This document shows positions 8,061 through 15,844 of a stretch of 20,314 nt of DNA, in pieces (within the stretch, counting starts at the first letter, position 1; each line of letters begins with the position of its first letter). The notes beneath the pieces are model-generated. The model was not told the origin of the DNA, ran no database searches, and saw nothing but the letters and a program-made list of their open reading frames with translations. Source of the DNA: Methanobacterium sp. (GTDB lineage Archaea; Methanobacteriota; Methanobacteria; Methanobacteriales; Methanobacteriaceae); assembly GCA_003158115.1 (NCBI GenBank), contig PMGM01000103.1:24143-44456 (forward strand), read 5' to 3'. The translations under genes and the position numbers were made by a program.

Positions 8061-8237
8061 TCAGTATTTTCTAGGTTTTAGGAATGCTTCTAAAGTTGTT
8101 TGTACTTCAAAATCCAACAATCCATCATTTTCACTTTCTAATAATTTGATATTTGGATCTAAAAACTTTATAGCTTGAAGTGAATAACCAAATAATGCTT
8201 GTGGATTATTTTTTTTATGCCCTTTGAACGACTCCAT
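8061..8237 (-). CDS. Small hypothetical protein (58 residues)
   Basis: This short soluble protein begins MESFKGHKKNNPQALFGYSL, continues QAIKFLDPNIKLLESENDG and ends LEAFLKPRKY. It is not recognised. AGGTGAT (plus 8241-8248) precedes the ATG at 8237 at a normal distance. The upstream GTG at 8246 is part of that ribosome site, so the start at 8237 is preferred. It lies downstream of the exporter pseudogene on the same strand, 99 bases after that gene's stop. It may be a free-standing gene or the last gene of the old exporter transcript. Confidence 0.5.
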   Translation of the reverse strand: MESFKGHKKNNPQALFGYSLQAIKFLDPNIKLLESENDGLLDFEVQTTLEAFLKPRKY

Positions 8238-8336
8238 TTTTATCACCTAATACTAAATGGTGTCTTTATATACTTCACAGTAATCCTAGAGCATATGAAA
8301 AGTAATAATTATAAAGATACTCTGTCTCAATTAATC

Positions 8337-9761
8337 TTAAGCTATCTCATCCACTTCATTAGGCATTATTTCACGAGCCATTGTATCATCTCCACCTAAT
8401 GATAACTCTTTAAAGAAGAATACAAGAACTAAACCTATAAATGCTATCAATATTGATGTAAGGAATATATTATGAATGAAAAGTGCTAAAACTTCGGTTT
8501 TGCCCAGATTAACTGAAGCTGAATTTCCTAGAGTAAAATTCATTATAAATCCAAATATGGGAATTATTATTGTAGCACCAACATTCCTGAAAAACTGCAT
8601 AGAAGCTGTTACAATTCCTATCTCCCTAAATGTAAATGCATTTTGCACTGCAGTATTGAATATTGTGTATGTCATTCCTGAACCAAGACAAAGAATAGTG
8701 GATTAAATAATTAACATATAATATGGAGTATTAATATTCATGGTTGCCAGAAGCACCACACCAATAAATGTTATTATAAATTCTGTGATGGCAAGCTTTT
8801 TATATTTTCCAGTCCTTGATATGGTCTGTCCCGTAATTATCGAAGCTAATGCAACACTTAAAAGCATAGGAATCATCATGAATCCTACATTTGTAGCACT
8901 AAAACCTAAAATGTTCTGTGCAAATAATGGAATATAAATTACACCACAAAATAGGAGTGCACTTGCTAAAAAACTTTCAACAGATGAAATTGTAAATATT
9001 GAATTTTTAAAGAGATATATTGGTAAAATCGGTTCCACCGATCTTTTTTCAGCCATAATAAATAATATTAACATAAATACCGAGAAAATGAGAAGTCCAA
9101 CAATATCTGTTAAAGGATAGGTGTTCAGATCTCTTGCAAATTTTAATGCAAGGAATAATGAACTTAAACATAGTGTAAATGTAATGATTCCAGAATAGTC
9201 AATAACCTTCTTAACATATGGTAGTTTGAAATTGGGTAGTGAATAAAGGATCATGGATACGGCAATGATTCCTATTGGAACATTTACAAAGAAAACTCAT
9301 CTTCAACCTAGAGTATCTGTAATAACTCCCCCTAGGATTGGCCCTAAAACATTTGCAAATCCAAAAACAGCTGAAAGCAATCCCATATATTTTGCTGTGT
9401 CTCTGTTACCAAAAATCTCCCCCACGACAATAAATGGAAGAGATATTAATATTCCACCACCAATTCCTTGAATAGTTCTAAATAGAATCAGTTCAAACAT
9501 GTTTGATGCAAACCCACACATAACTGAAGCTATAACAAATACAACAATTCCAACAAGTAGGATATGTTTTCTTCCATAAATATCTGATAATTTTCCAAAG
9601 AGAATTATGGCAATTGTTGAAGATAAAATATATGCAGTAAATGGCCATACATAATATTCCATCCCATGCAGGTTGCTTATAATTTTAGGCATAGCAGTAC
9701 CAATAATAGAATTATCAAGAGCTGCAACAAGGAGCCCGATCATTAATCCAGCCATCATCAT
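8337..9761 (-). pseudogene. DHA2-type (EmrB/QacA) MFS drug exporter with three in-frame stops
   Basis: One continuous frame of 475 codons encodes a 14-helix drug:H+ antiporter. It has the TM1 motif AALDNSIIGTAMPKI, MFS motif A GKLSDIYGRK, motif C GFANVLGPILGGVITD, then VNVPIGIIAV, a central loop region and the C-terminal helices. Three stops interrupt it without any frameshift: TGA at 9303-9305, TGA at 9297-9299 (separated by one Arg codon) and TAA at 8703-8705. The two TGA codons fall exactly where the family has W-R-W before the F-x-NVPIG motif, so each is a TGG-to-TGA change. The frame also extends ~10 codons upstream of the ATG at 9761 with no ribosome site, so the true start may be lost. 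Neighbouring genes use TGG for Trp and TGA as a stop (9925-9927, 11431-11433), so recoding is unlikely. Confidence 0.9.
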
Positions 9762-9924
9762 GATTATTTTATTTTTAGTGAGGTTATAATGTGTTTATAG
9801 TCTTTCATAGTTGTCACTTGATTGTTTAAGCTAAATTTTTGATATGTTTGTAAGAATATATAGGAATTTCAACTTATTCGGGTTATTTGGAAAAAAATTA
9901 GTTATTTACTTTTATTCTCAATTT
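9762..9924 (-). promoter_or_regulatory. Upstream region of exporter pseudogene with repeated operator-like motifs
   Basis: Reading on the minus strand, CCTATATATT is followed at once by CTTACAAACATATCA (plus 9840-9854), then by CTTAAACAATCAAGTGA (plus 9814-9830). The first shares ten bases (CTTACAAACA) with the ABM promoter at 2176-2185, and the second shares CAAGTGA with it. Both lie just after a TATA-like sequence, which fits a common repressor. Confidence 0.4.
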
Positions 9925-10278
9925 TCATAATACTCTTGAGATACAATATTCTAAATGTTCTTTTCTTATTGGTTCACTAATAGTAACAGCATCTTCAGGT
10001 AGCTGTAACGATTTAGTTAAACAGTTTTTAGTGAATACAATTATAAATATAATTGGAATTTTATAAAGATTGTTAATAAGCTTTGCAGCTTCTACACCAC
10101 TCATTTCACCCTTTAATTTTATATTAATTAAGATCAGATCTGGATCTAAATCACCAGCTATTTTTATTGCTTCTTTTCCATTTGAAGCTAAGCCAACTAT
10201 TTTATGGCCCAAAACCCGTAAAATAGCTTTTAAATCAGAAATAGTGTTGTCTTCATTTTCAACTATTAAAATATCCAT
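9925..10278 (-). CDS. Stand-alone receiver-domain protein with lost phosphorylation residues
   Basis: This 117-residue single response-regulator receiver domain is of normal length, with no output domain. The frame follows the family: [67 protein letters not shown]. However, the acidic-pocket Asp is Asn8, the phosphoacceptor Asp is Asn52 (codon AAT), the conserved Thr is Ile80, and the conserved Lys before Pro is Glu102. It cannot be phosphorylated in the standard way. It is either a pseudo-receiver acting through protein contacts or a gene losing function. The stop is TGA (9925-9927). The start is ATG 10278 with an AAGGT sequence upstream. No intact histidine kinase is nearby. Confidence 0.85.
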   Translation of the reverse strand: MDILIVENEDNTISDLKAILRVLGHKIVGLASNGKEAIKIAGDLDPDLILINIKLKGEMSGVEAAKLINNLYKIPIIFIIVFTKNCLTKSLQLPEDAVTISEPIRKEHLEYCISRVL

Positions 10279-10495
10279 ATAATCAATACCTTTCCAATAG
10301 AAATAATACTATCTATATTAACCAAACAAACTAATAAACCCATTTTAGAATTTTCATAATAAATTATATTTATGGCCATAATATAAAACGCATAAAATAA
10401 TTTATATTTAACTTTTTTTATATAAAACTGGAAATTGTAGGTTTAAAAAAAAAATGTGTAAATAAATATTAATAATTGTAATGATTTAAAAAATA

Positions 10496-10517
10496 TGAAT
10501 TAAAAAAATAAAAAGAT
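10496..10517 (-). terminator. Possible U-tract terminator
   Basis: Reading on the minus strand, downstream of the gene ending at 10551, the sequence is CTTTTTATTTTTTTAATTC, a T-rich tract of the kind used for archaeal termination. No strong hairpin is seen. Confidence 0.3.
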
Positions 10518-10550
10518 TAGAGGTTTTATTCCACTGTAACTGGTTTTTTT

Positions 10551-11258
10551 TTATAGGAAGTTCACAGCCTTAGATATTACAATTTGAGGTATAATATTTT
10601 GAGGTATGACTATTATGTTTCCTTGTATATATTGTTGTATTCCCGCTTCGACCAGTGCGGTTTGTTTGCTTGAATTAGTTGCAGCTCTATAAATTGGTGG
10701 TAAAACAACTGCGGTTTCACCGGCCCTTAAAGTGCTTGTAGGTACATTGAAGGTCATGTATTTCAGGAAAGCTTCAGAGTTATTAGACCCGACCTCACCA
10801 TAACCCGGTATATTTACAGGGCTGATAGCATTTAAAAATGCATTGGCAGCTGGATATTTTATAATTATCACTGCATCGGTTTTTATTTTGGTATTTTCCT
10901 GGACAATTTTCTGTGCATCTGCAGCATCCTGTGTCGTATCATTATTCCAGAATGTATCCTTAAGCAATAAATTCCCTGTTCCATATGATGATGGTTCCTT
11001 TAAAGTGGTTGATCTCAATCCAAGGGGATATATAGGTGTAACATTACCAATATTACCATTTACAAGTTTTATTGAAAATGCCATATCAACAACTTGTGTA
11101 CCAGGATTTTGTTCATCATTAGTTAACAAAATAAGAACATTATGATCACCTTTCATAATATTGGTTGATGACGGTTGTGCACTTTGATAAGCTCCATAGG
11201 CCACAATAGATCCGGCCAATAATATTACAACTAAAATAAAAATTATCGTTTTAAACAC
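10551..11258 (-). CDS. Membrane-anchored DUF4012-like protein
   Basis: This 235-residue protein has one N-terminal hydrophobic anchor (FKTIIFILVVILLAGSIVAY) and an external domain. NVLILLTNDEQNPGTQVVDM, GNIGNVTPIYPLGLR, then AQKIVQENTKIKTDAVIIIK with YPAANAFLNAISPVNIPGYGEV resemble the core of DUF4012 (a relative of the LytR-CpsA-Psr fold). The match is by eye and moderate. Sequons NNDTT, NNSE and NSSK suggest surface exposure. The start is GTG at 11258, supported by AAGGTGG at plus 11267-11273, eight bases upstream. A role in cell-surface polymer attachment is only a family-level guess. It is read in the same direction as polB1 but 172 bases away, so probably separate. Confidence 0.6.
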   Translation of the reverse strand: MFKTIIFILVVILLAGSIVAYGAYQSAQPSSTNIMKGDHNVLILLTNDEQNPGTQVVDMAFSIKLVNGNIGNVTPIYPLGLRSTTLKEPSSYGTGNLLLKDTFWNNDTTQDAADAQKIVQENTKIKTDAVIIIKYPAANAFLNAISPVNIPGYGEVGSNNSEAFLKYMTFNVPTSTLRAGETAVVLPPIYRAATNSSKQTALVEAGIQQYIQGNIIVIPQNIIPQIVISKAVNFL

Positions 11259-11430
11259 TCACATTACCACCTTATTAGATCTAAATAATTGAAGAATTCT
11301 AAAATTTCAGTTAAATTTACTAAAATATATTTATTACTCCACAATTGAATTTTAATATATGAATATTCTAACCCGCATATTTAATCCTTTGCAAATAGAT
11401 TAAGGGATGATATTACTTTTTATTTATCCT

Positions 11431-13182
11431 TCATTCATCTTCGAGTACAGCATAAAATCCATCAGTATCTGCATATATTGGCTTAAAACCATGTTCTTCG
11501 GACTTTTCCATTGTCTTTTGGAGAAAATCTCTTCCCCATGCTGTTATGGCTTCTGAACATTCAATACTGTACCATCTAAATGTGCTGTGATTATAAAGTC
11601 CATATATAGTGCTGGTGAGTCTTTTTAATGCTTCTTGTTGAAGATTTAACATTTGAAATTCTCTAGGATCCTCGGATTTCTTCATAAGCGCCTTTTTTTG
11701 GAATCTGTTTTCTAAGAGTTTGCCAACAACAGATGGAATAAACCCTTGTGGAGTTTTTCTGAATTTATAACCGAATTCTGGTGCGATGTGACAGTCTTCA
11801 ATACCATCTTCAACGAATGTGTCTGGTGAAATATTTTTAGATACTATTATACTGGGATATAGACTCTTAAAGTCGAAGTAATATATATTGGTATGTAGAC
11901 CCTTAACCGGTTCTTTAACATGGCCACCTACCACATCTCTTAAATAACTTCCAAATTTGTTAGGAGCCATATTCCCATATTCAAAGGCCTTCCTTAATAA
12001 ATACCACTCTACCTGCTTACCTGAACCCATACGAGCCACATCAAACAAGGGTTGACCAACAATTCGTGTTAACTCAATACTCAACGGTAACATCTTCTCT
12101 CCGATCTTGGTTACAGCCATTACATCTGCCAGGGAATATTTAAAGAGTCTCTCCAATTTTTTACCATCATCATTCCAGGAGGTGTATACCTCATGTGCAG
12201 GGATATCAATTTTATCCTCTCCAAAAAGTTCTTTATATACTTTTTTTAGAGTGTGATGTTCTAATGGTAGATTACGGCGCATGTTAGAGTAAATATCTAT
12301 ATGGATTCTTCCTTTTATCACACTAGCATTTCTACGACCATTATTCACAATTTTAAGGGATGATCCATCAACTCCTAATTTAAGTGGTACATCTAATTTT
12401 TCTGCCCGCTCCTTCAAATAAGGAAAGTCAAAACGATCGGAGTTGTATCCTAAAATAATATCCGGATCTTCAGATTGTATGGTATCAACATATTTTTTTA
12501 TTAATTCTTTCTCGTTAGGAGATGTTTCTACAGAGTATGATGATGATATTTTGGTTGTGAATACTTTCTGAAACCCCTGGTTACCTGAAAAACTTATCAT
12601 GATAATGGGATCTTCCTTCACCTTTGGCATTCCATCAGGATTACAGGCTTCAATATTAAAACTCAACATGTTAAGTTCTTCTAAACCAGATCCTAAATTT
12701 TTTGGTCCGGTATGTACTTCAAATATGCATTTTTCAGCGGGTGAAAATCGATTGGAATTTAATATCTTCCCATGCACTTCCACAATGTTCATGGGAAATA
12801 ATCCTTTATCTATAAGATATCTGCGGTAAAAAGGTATATCATGCTCCCTAATTTCTTTTACAGATTTCAAATCCAATATTTTATCTCTTAATTTATATAT
12901 ATCCTGCGGATGATTTAGAGTTACCTTCAGGAAATTTTTTAATTTTCCATTATCTTCCCTTCGAAGTTTTTCTACTTGGAGTTCTAATATATTTAATTCA
13001 TTTATACAGTCATCAGCATCGTTGGGACGGATATATATGTAGGGTTTGAAACTCCTATCTAGAGCTATTATTTTTGATCCACCACCATTTTTTCCAATAA
13101 GTTTGCCGAATAATCTTATCACTGGAATACGGTTCTTGGTGATGTAATCAATGTCTAAGAGAACGAATTGTTTAGTCTCCAT
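11431..13182 (-). CDS. polB1: Split B-family DNA polymerase, large subunit, degenerate at ExoI and motif B
   Basis: This 583-residue protein matches the Methanobacteriales PolB1 half: an N-terminal domain, exonuclease, palm motif A YFDFKSLYPSII (Asp437), motif B KRLTSTIYG (520-528) and motif C YADTDG (Asp572, Asp574), ending nine residues later. The missing thumb is normally a separate PolB2 gene, not present here. ExoII (N247...FD252) and ExoIII (Y349xxxD353) look intact. ExoI reads SFNIE where the family has SFDIE: the catalytic Asp is Asn176 (codon AAT, 12655-12657), so 3'-5' proofreading is predicted to be lost. Motif B has Ser524 where the family has the conserved Asn, and YGLYNHSTF replaces YGxYGYSRF. 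It is probably a divergent paralogue. TTTAAA lies about 40 bases upstream and there is no ribosome site, suggesting a nearly leaderless mRNA. The stop is TGA. Confidence 0.9.
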   Translation of the reverse strand: METKQFVLLDIDYITKNRIPVIRLFGKLIGKNGGGSKIIALDRSFKPYIYIRPNDADDCINELNILELQVEKLRREDNGKLKNFLKVTLNHPQDIYKLRDKILDLKSVKEIREHDIPFYRRYLIDKGLFPMNIVEVHGKILNSNRFSPAEKCIFEVHTGPKNLGSGLEELNMLSFNIEACNPDGMPKVKEDPIIMISFSGNQGFQKVFTTKISSSYSVETSPNEKELIKKYVDTIQSEDPDIILGYNSDRFDFPYLKERAEKLDVPLKLGVDGSSLKIVNNGRRNASVIKGRIHIDIYSNMRRNLPLEHHTLKKVYKELFGEDKIDIPAHEVYTSWNDDGKKLERLFKYSLADVMAVTKIGEKMLPLSIELTRIVGQPLFDVARMGSGKQVEWYLLRKAFEYGNMAPNKFGSYLRDVVGGHVKEPVKGLHTNIYYFDFKSLYPSIIVSKNISPDTFVEDGIEDCHIAPEFGYKFRKTPQGFIPSVVGKLLENRFQKKALMKKSEDPREFQMLNLQQEALKRLTSTIYGLYNHSTFRWYSIECSEAITAWGRDFLQKTMEKSEEHGFKPIYADTDGFYAVLEDE

Positions 13183-13312
13183 ATGAGATTTAGTTTATTA
13201 TCCGTGGGTTAAATACTTTTTAAATCATTATTACTTCACATATGCTCTCTACCTCAATTTCCATGACCTTTGGAAGATATAGTATCCATCCAGAAAAGAA
13301 GGTGAACATGAT
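13183..13312. promoter_or_regulatory. Divergent promoter region, polB1 and paralogue pair
   Basis: These 130 bases separate two divergent transcripts. Toward polB1, TTTAAAAAGTATTTAA (plus about 13212-13227) is a good TATA candidate. Toward the plus-strand pair I see no clear TATA box; AAGGTGA at 13299-13305 is the ribosome site for 13313. A shared short promoter is a reason to think the two units are functionally linked. Confidence 0.4.
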
Positions 13313-13690
13313 ATGAGAGTGAGTGAAGGAGTACCCAAAGGAAGAATTGTGGAGCTATATAATCCTGGAATGTTCCAGGAACGGGAAGAAGTTATTGTAT
13401 TTACTAGGGATGAACTCAGTCGTACTTATAATTCTATAAAGGAACAGATAGACCATATAAATAATATTGATTTGTTTTTTAACAGAGGTGAAGAATGGAA
13501 GTTAATAGGATACTGGCCAAAAATTTTGGCAAGCGTATACTTATTAGATAGGAATTTGGATTCATTACTAAAAAAAGAACCATTACAGTGTTATCTTGAT
13601 GCATGCCTATTTAATATTATTGGAAGTTCTCATAGGAACGTTGCAGTATCTAAAAGGAAAGTATCTGCACAATTAAAGCTTCCAATTTAA
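13313..13690 (+). CDS. Unknown protein A of a tandem paralogue pair
   Basis: This 125-residue soluble protein was not recognised. The N-terminus MRVSEGVPKGRIVELYNPGM, then FQEREEVIVFTRDEL, is a likely beta-strand region, followed by two or three long helices and a basic C-terminus SKRKVSAQLKLPI. It aligns with the next gene at shared positions MRxSxG, LYxPxxF, a VF pair, Asp about ten residues before an I-K pair, and a C-terminal K(L/I)P(I/V). The ATG at 13313 has AAGGTGA at 13299-13305. It is divergent from polB1 and 30 bases upstream of its paralogue, so an operon is likely. No catalytic motif is visible. Confidence 0.7.
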   Translation: MRVSEGVPKGRIVELYNPGMFQEREEVIVFTRDELSRTYNSIKEQIDHINNIDLFFNRGEEWKLIGYWPKILASVYLLDRNLDSLLKKEPLQCYLDACLFNIIGSSHRNVAVSKRKVSAQLKLPI

Positions 13691-13720
13691 ATCCACTATT
13701 TTTATTATGGATGGTATGTT

Positions 13721-14209
13721 ATGCGTTACAGTTACGGCATCATGGACAGAAGAAAGATATTATTGTACAGCCCACATCTGTTTTTAAGTGGAGACGACCT
13801 TCTAGTCTTCCCCACTAAAGATTTCAATAAATGGCATGGCGATATAAAAAAGTACGTAGATGGTTTATACCAAATTAACTCGAACAATATGGAAAAAACG
13901 AAATCCATCAATATAACCGGGTTTAACCTAGCATTGGGGGTGCTTAATAACATCAGGAAAGAGGTTGAACAAATGTTCGACCCGGAAAAGATATATGATT
14001 TTTCCTATCTTTACATATCAACTCTGGATGAAAAGTACAAAAAACAAAAAGGAAATTATTACACTAATGATATGAGAAGATGTGACATTAAAATTCCCGT
14101 TAAACCCAAAATAGCACCATGGATGAAATATAATAACATGATGGAAATAGTAAACCAAGTATCTCAAGATTTTGCAAGTTTAGAGAAATCAGGAGAGAGA
14201 AAAAAGTAA
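13721..14209 (+). CDS. Unknown protein B of a tandem paralogue pair
   Basis: This 162-residue soluble protein is a divergent copy of the preceding gene with ~35 extra C-terminal residues. The N-terminus MRYSYGIMDRRKILLYSPHL, then FLSGDDLLVFPTKDF, parallels protein A almost position for position, as does the helical middle (DIKKYVDGLYQIN, NLALGVLNNIRKEVEQMF) and RRCDIKIPVKP. The tail APWMKYNNMMEIVNQVSQDF is extra helix. GGATGGT lies just before the ATG at 13721. A pair of unequal paralogues often forms a heteromeric complex, but nothing in the sequence names a reaction. Confidence 0.7.
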   Translation: MRYSYGIMDRRKILLYSPHLFLSGDDLLVFPTKDFNKWHGDIKKYVDGLYQINSNNMEKTKSINITGFNLALGVLNNIRKEVEQMFDPEKIYDFSYLYISTLDEKYKKQKGNYYTNDMRRCDIKIPVKPKIAPWMKYNNMMEIVNQVSQDFASLEKSGERKK

Positions 14210-14236
14210 ATACTATTATTATACACGGTATTTATT

Positions 14237-14497
14237 TTAATATAACTCTCTATTTTCGTCCAGGAATTCAATTATGTTTTTTATTAACAGATCTGGTTTT
14301 GTTCTTATGAACATATGATCTTCGTCAACTAAGACTAGTTTAGATCCAGAAATTCCATTATTTAGTTCTTGAGCAAATTTTACGGGTGTGGATAGATCAT
14401 TTGTACCGTTTATGATGATTGTGGGTGCTCTAACTTTTTTAAGAAACTCTCTTAAACTTATCTGTAATTTGAATCCATCCTCTAAATCTAAAATCAA
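14237..14497 (-). pseudogene. Alpha/beta hydrolase, C-terminal remnant
   Basis: The frame encodes only the last ~85 residues of an alpha/beta hydrolase: VRAPTIIINGTNDLSTPVKF, with the catalytic-acid Asp in TND, then SKLVLVDEDHMFIRTKPDLL, with the catalytic His in DHMF, and a final helix. The nucleophile elbow and the oxyanion half (~150-180 residues) are missing. There is no Met; the only start codon is a TTG at 14497 with no ribosome site, and the frame closes at 14522-14524. It abuts a kinase remnant ending at 14509, so a deletion probably joined two old genes. Confidence 0.75.
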
Positions 14498-14508
14498 TAT
14501 AGTTGTTT

Positions 14509-14651
14509 TTATATTCTGTTTTTATATTTTATTTCTTTGAATCTGATCCCAAACTCTGTTCCTTTTTTTCTGTTGATAGTCATATCACATCTAGTTGTTC
14601 TGTTAAATTGTTTACAAGCAATAAACCAAGGGTTTCTAAGTTGTTAAAATC
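14509..14651 (-). pseudogene. Histidine kinase ATPase-domain C-terminal remnant, frameshifted
   Basis: Reading the minus strand from 14651, one frame gives DFNNLETLGLLLVNNLTEQLD. After a missing base near 14587 the next frame gives DMTINRKKGTEFGIRFKEI, ending at TAA 14509-14511. Joined, with a restored Gly, this is the end of a HATPase_c domain: ESLGLxLVxxLxxQLxG then xIxINxxxGTEFxIxF. Everything N-terminal (sensor, dimerisation helix, N and G1 boxes) is gone, though KE(I/L) just upstream (about 14652-14665) may be a further degraded piece. It is a relic of a two-component kinase. Confidence 0.65.
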
Positions 14652-14785
14652 TAATTTCCTTTGATTATATTGGAGAATATATATAATTTAATTTTTATAG
14701 TAGGTAATAACATGAAAAAAATATATTAAATTGTTATAGATCCATATTTAAATAATTTAAGATTTGAGTTAAAAGAGGCGATTGT

Positions 14786-14947
14786 ATGAAGTGCACACGA
14801 AGGCTCGTATATTGCAACGATCAATTCCATGTAATACTACCAAATAAATGGGTTAAAGCTGTAGAAATACATAAAGGAGATCATGTAACTTTAGAAATCG
14901 ATGATAAAGATTTCCATAAACTTATAATAAGAAAAATTGACAAGTAA
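14786..14947 (+). CDS. AbrB/SpoVT-like swapped-hairpin DNA-binding protein (53 residues)
   Basis: This short gene starts MKCTRRLVYCNDQFHVILPN and continues KWVKAVEIHKGDHVTLEID, ending KLIIRKIDK. The pattern V-x-x-x-L-P-x-x-W-V-x-x-x-x-I-x-x-G-D-x-V-x-L-x-I is the AbrB/MazE beta-hairpin fold, which binds DNA as a dimer. GAGGCG at 14775-14780 precedes the ATG at 14786. It stands alone: no toxin gene adjoins it, so an antitoxin role is not supported. It more likely acts as a small transcription regulator, or is a leftover of a lost module. Confidence 0.7.
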   Translation: MKCTRRLVYCNDQFHVILPNKWVKAVEIHKGDHVTLEIDDKDFHKLIIRKIDK

Positions 14948-15187
14948 CTTATCCAAATTTTCATTAATTTCTATTTTGTAAAATATTACATACTGATTTA
15001 ATAAATAATTTGCATATATTATTAATATTAATTTGGACTATAACTAAACTTTCTATGGATTGAAGATGTTTATATATATTGATCCACTCGGTTTGTATTG
15101 ATAAATTAGGGTACTTTTTTAGATAAAAATGTCCGATTAATGCCATGACCGAAAATAAAATTTATAAAAAGAAGAATTTTATTTAAA

Positions 15188-15844
15188 CTAAATTTTACTC
15201 TTTGAACTAAATTTTTGTCCCATTTGGAATGCTTTATTGCAATCTTTTGGGAATTTTTCTTTTTTTGTTTTGGCTTTTTCTTCTGGATCAATATGTTCGG
15301 TTAAATATTTTGAGTGGTCTTCAAATAGGGTTGTGTCATTTACGATGAGTGATTCAGCCTCCCCAAACATCATTTCAAATAATAGTTTGAGATCTGTGGC
15401 TACTTTATCATAATTCCACATATTCATCCACGATTCATTTGAACTCATTGTGTAAATAAATCCTACTTTCAATTTACCATCAAATAATGTCGCTGGAAAA
15501 TCTGTTTTATATGCGACATATGGAAAGATAAGCCTTTCAAGGAACATTTTCGTCTTACCAGTGATTGTTCCTACATAATTTGGTGAACCTAGGAAAATAG
15601 CATCATAATCATCTATATTATCTAGAAAAGGTGTTATATCATCATTTAAGCTACATTTTCCATAACTTTTACCATTTAATCGTTTACATTCCAAACAACT
15701 AATACATCCATTATAATTTAAGTCATATAAGTGGATTAATTCAGTTTCAGCTCCTTGAGATTCTGCTCCTTCAAGCGCTTTTTGTAGTAAAGTTGCTGTA
15801 TTCCATTCTTTTCTAGGACTTCCATTAAATGCAATTACTTTCAT
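15188..15844 (-). CDS. Flavodoxin-fold NAD(P)H-dependent FMN reductase with Cys cluster
   Basis: This 218-residue protein has the FMN-phosphate loop FNGSPRKEWNTATLLQKAL at residues 5-23, CISCLECKR...GKC (CxxCxxC then a fourth Cys) at about 48-65, then FLGSPNYVGTITGKTKMFLE, a typical FMN isoalloxazine-binding turn. It belongs to the flavodoxin-like reductases related to methanogen iron-sulfur flavoproteins. The Cys spacing is looser than classical Isf, so a 4Fe-4S cluster is possible, not certain. It reduces FMN, quinones or other electron acceptors in the cytosol. AGGAGAT lies eight bases before the ATG at 15844. Its divergent HxlR neighbour is the likely regulator. The C-terminus is Lys-rich. 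Confidence 0.85.
   Translation of the reverse strand: MKVIAFNGSPRKEWNTATLLQKALEGAESQGAETELIHLYDLNYNGCISCLECKRLNGKSYGKCSLNDDITPFLDNIDDYDAIFLGSPNYVGTITGKTKMFLERLIFPYVAYKTDFPATLFDGKLKVGFIYTMSSNESWMNMWNYDKVATDLKLLFEMMFGEAESLIVNDTTLFEDHSKYLTEHIDPEEKAKTKKEKFPKDCNKAFQMGQKFSSKSKI

Noticed and set aside
9297..9305. TGA-AGA-TGA read as Trp-Arg-Trp by recoding
   Set aside because: TGA ends polB1 and the receiver gene here and TGG is the regular Trp codon. A third stop (TAA at 8703) also interrupts the same gene, so loss of function is simpler.
13732..13953. 73-codon minus-strand frame opposite the second paralogue gene
   Set aside because: It overlaps fully with a better supported plus-strand gene that has a ribosome site and a paralogue.
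14786..14947. AbrB-like gene as an antitoxin of a toxin-antitoxin pair
   Set aside because: No toxin-like frame adjoins it on either strand; the neighbours are gene remnants and a flavoprotein.
14964..15146. A 60-codon minus-strand frame starting MALIGHFYLKKYPN with TATAAATT ~25 bases upstream, as if leaderless
   Set aside because: Composition is low-complexity (Ile/Asn/Lys), there is no ribosome site and no recognisable motif. The TATA-like sequence is common in this AT-rich DNA.
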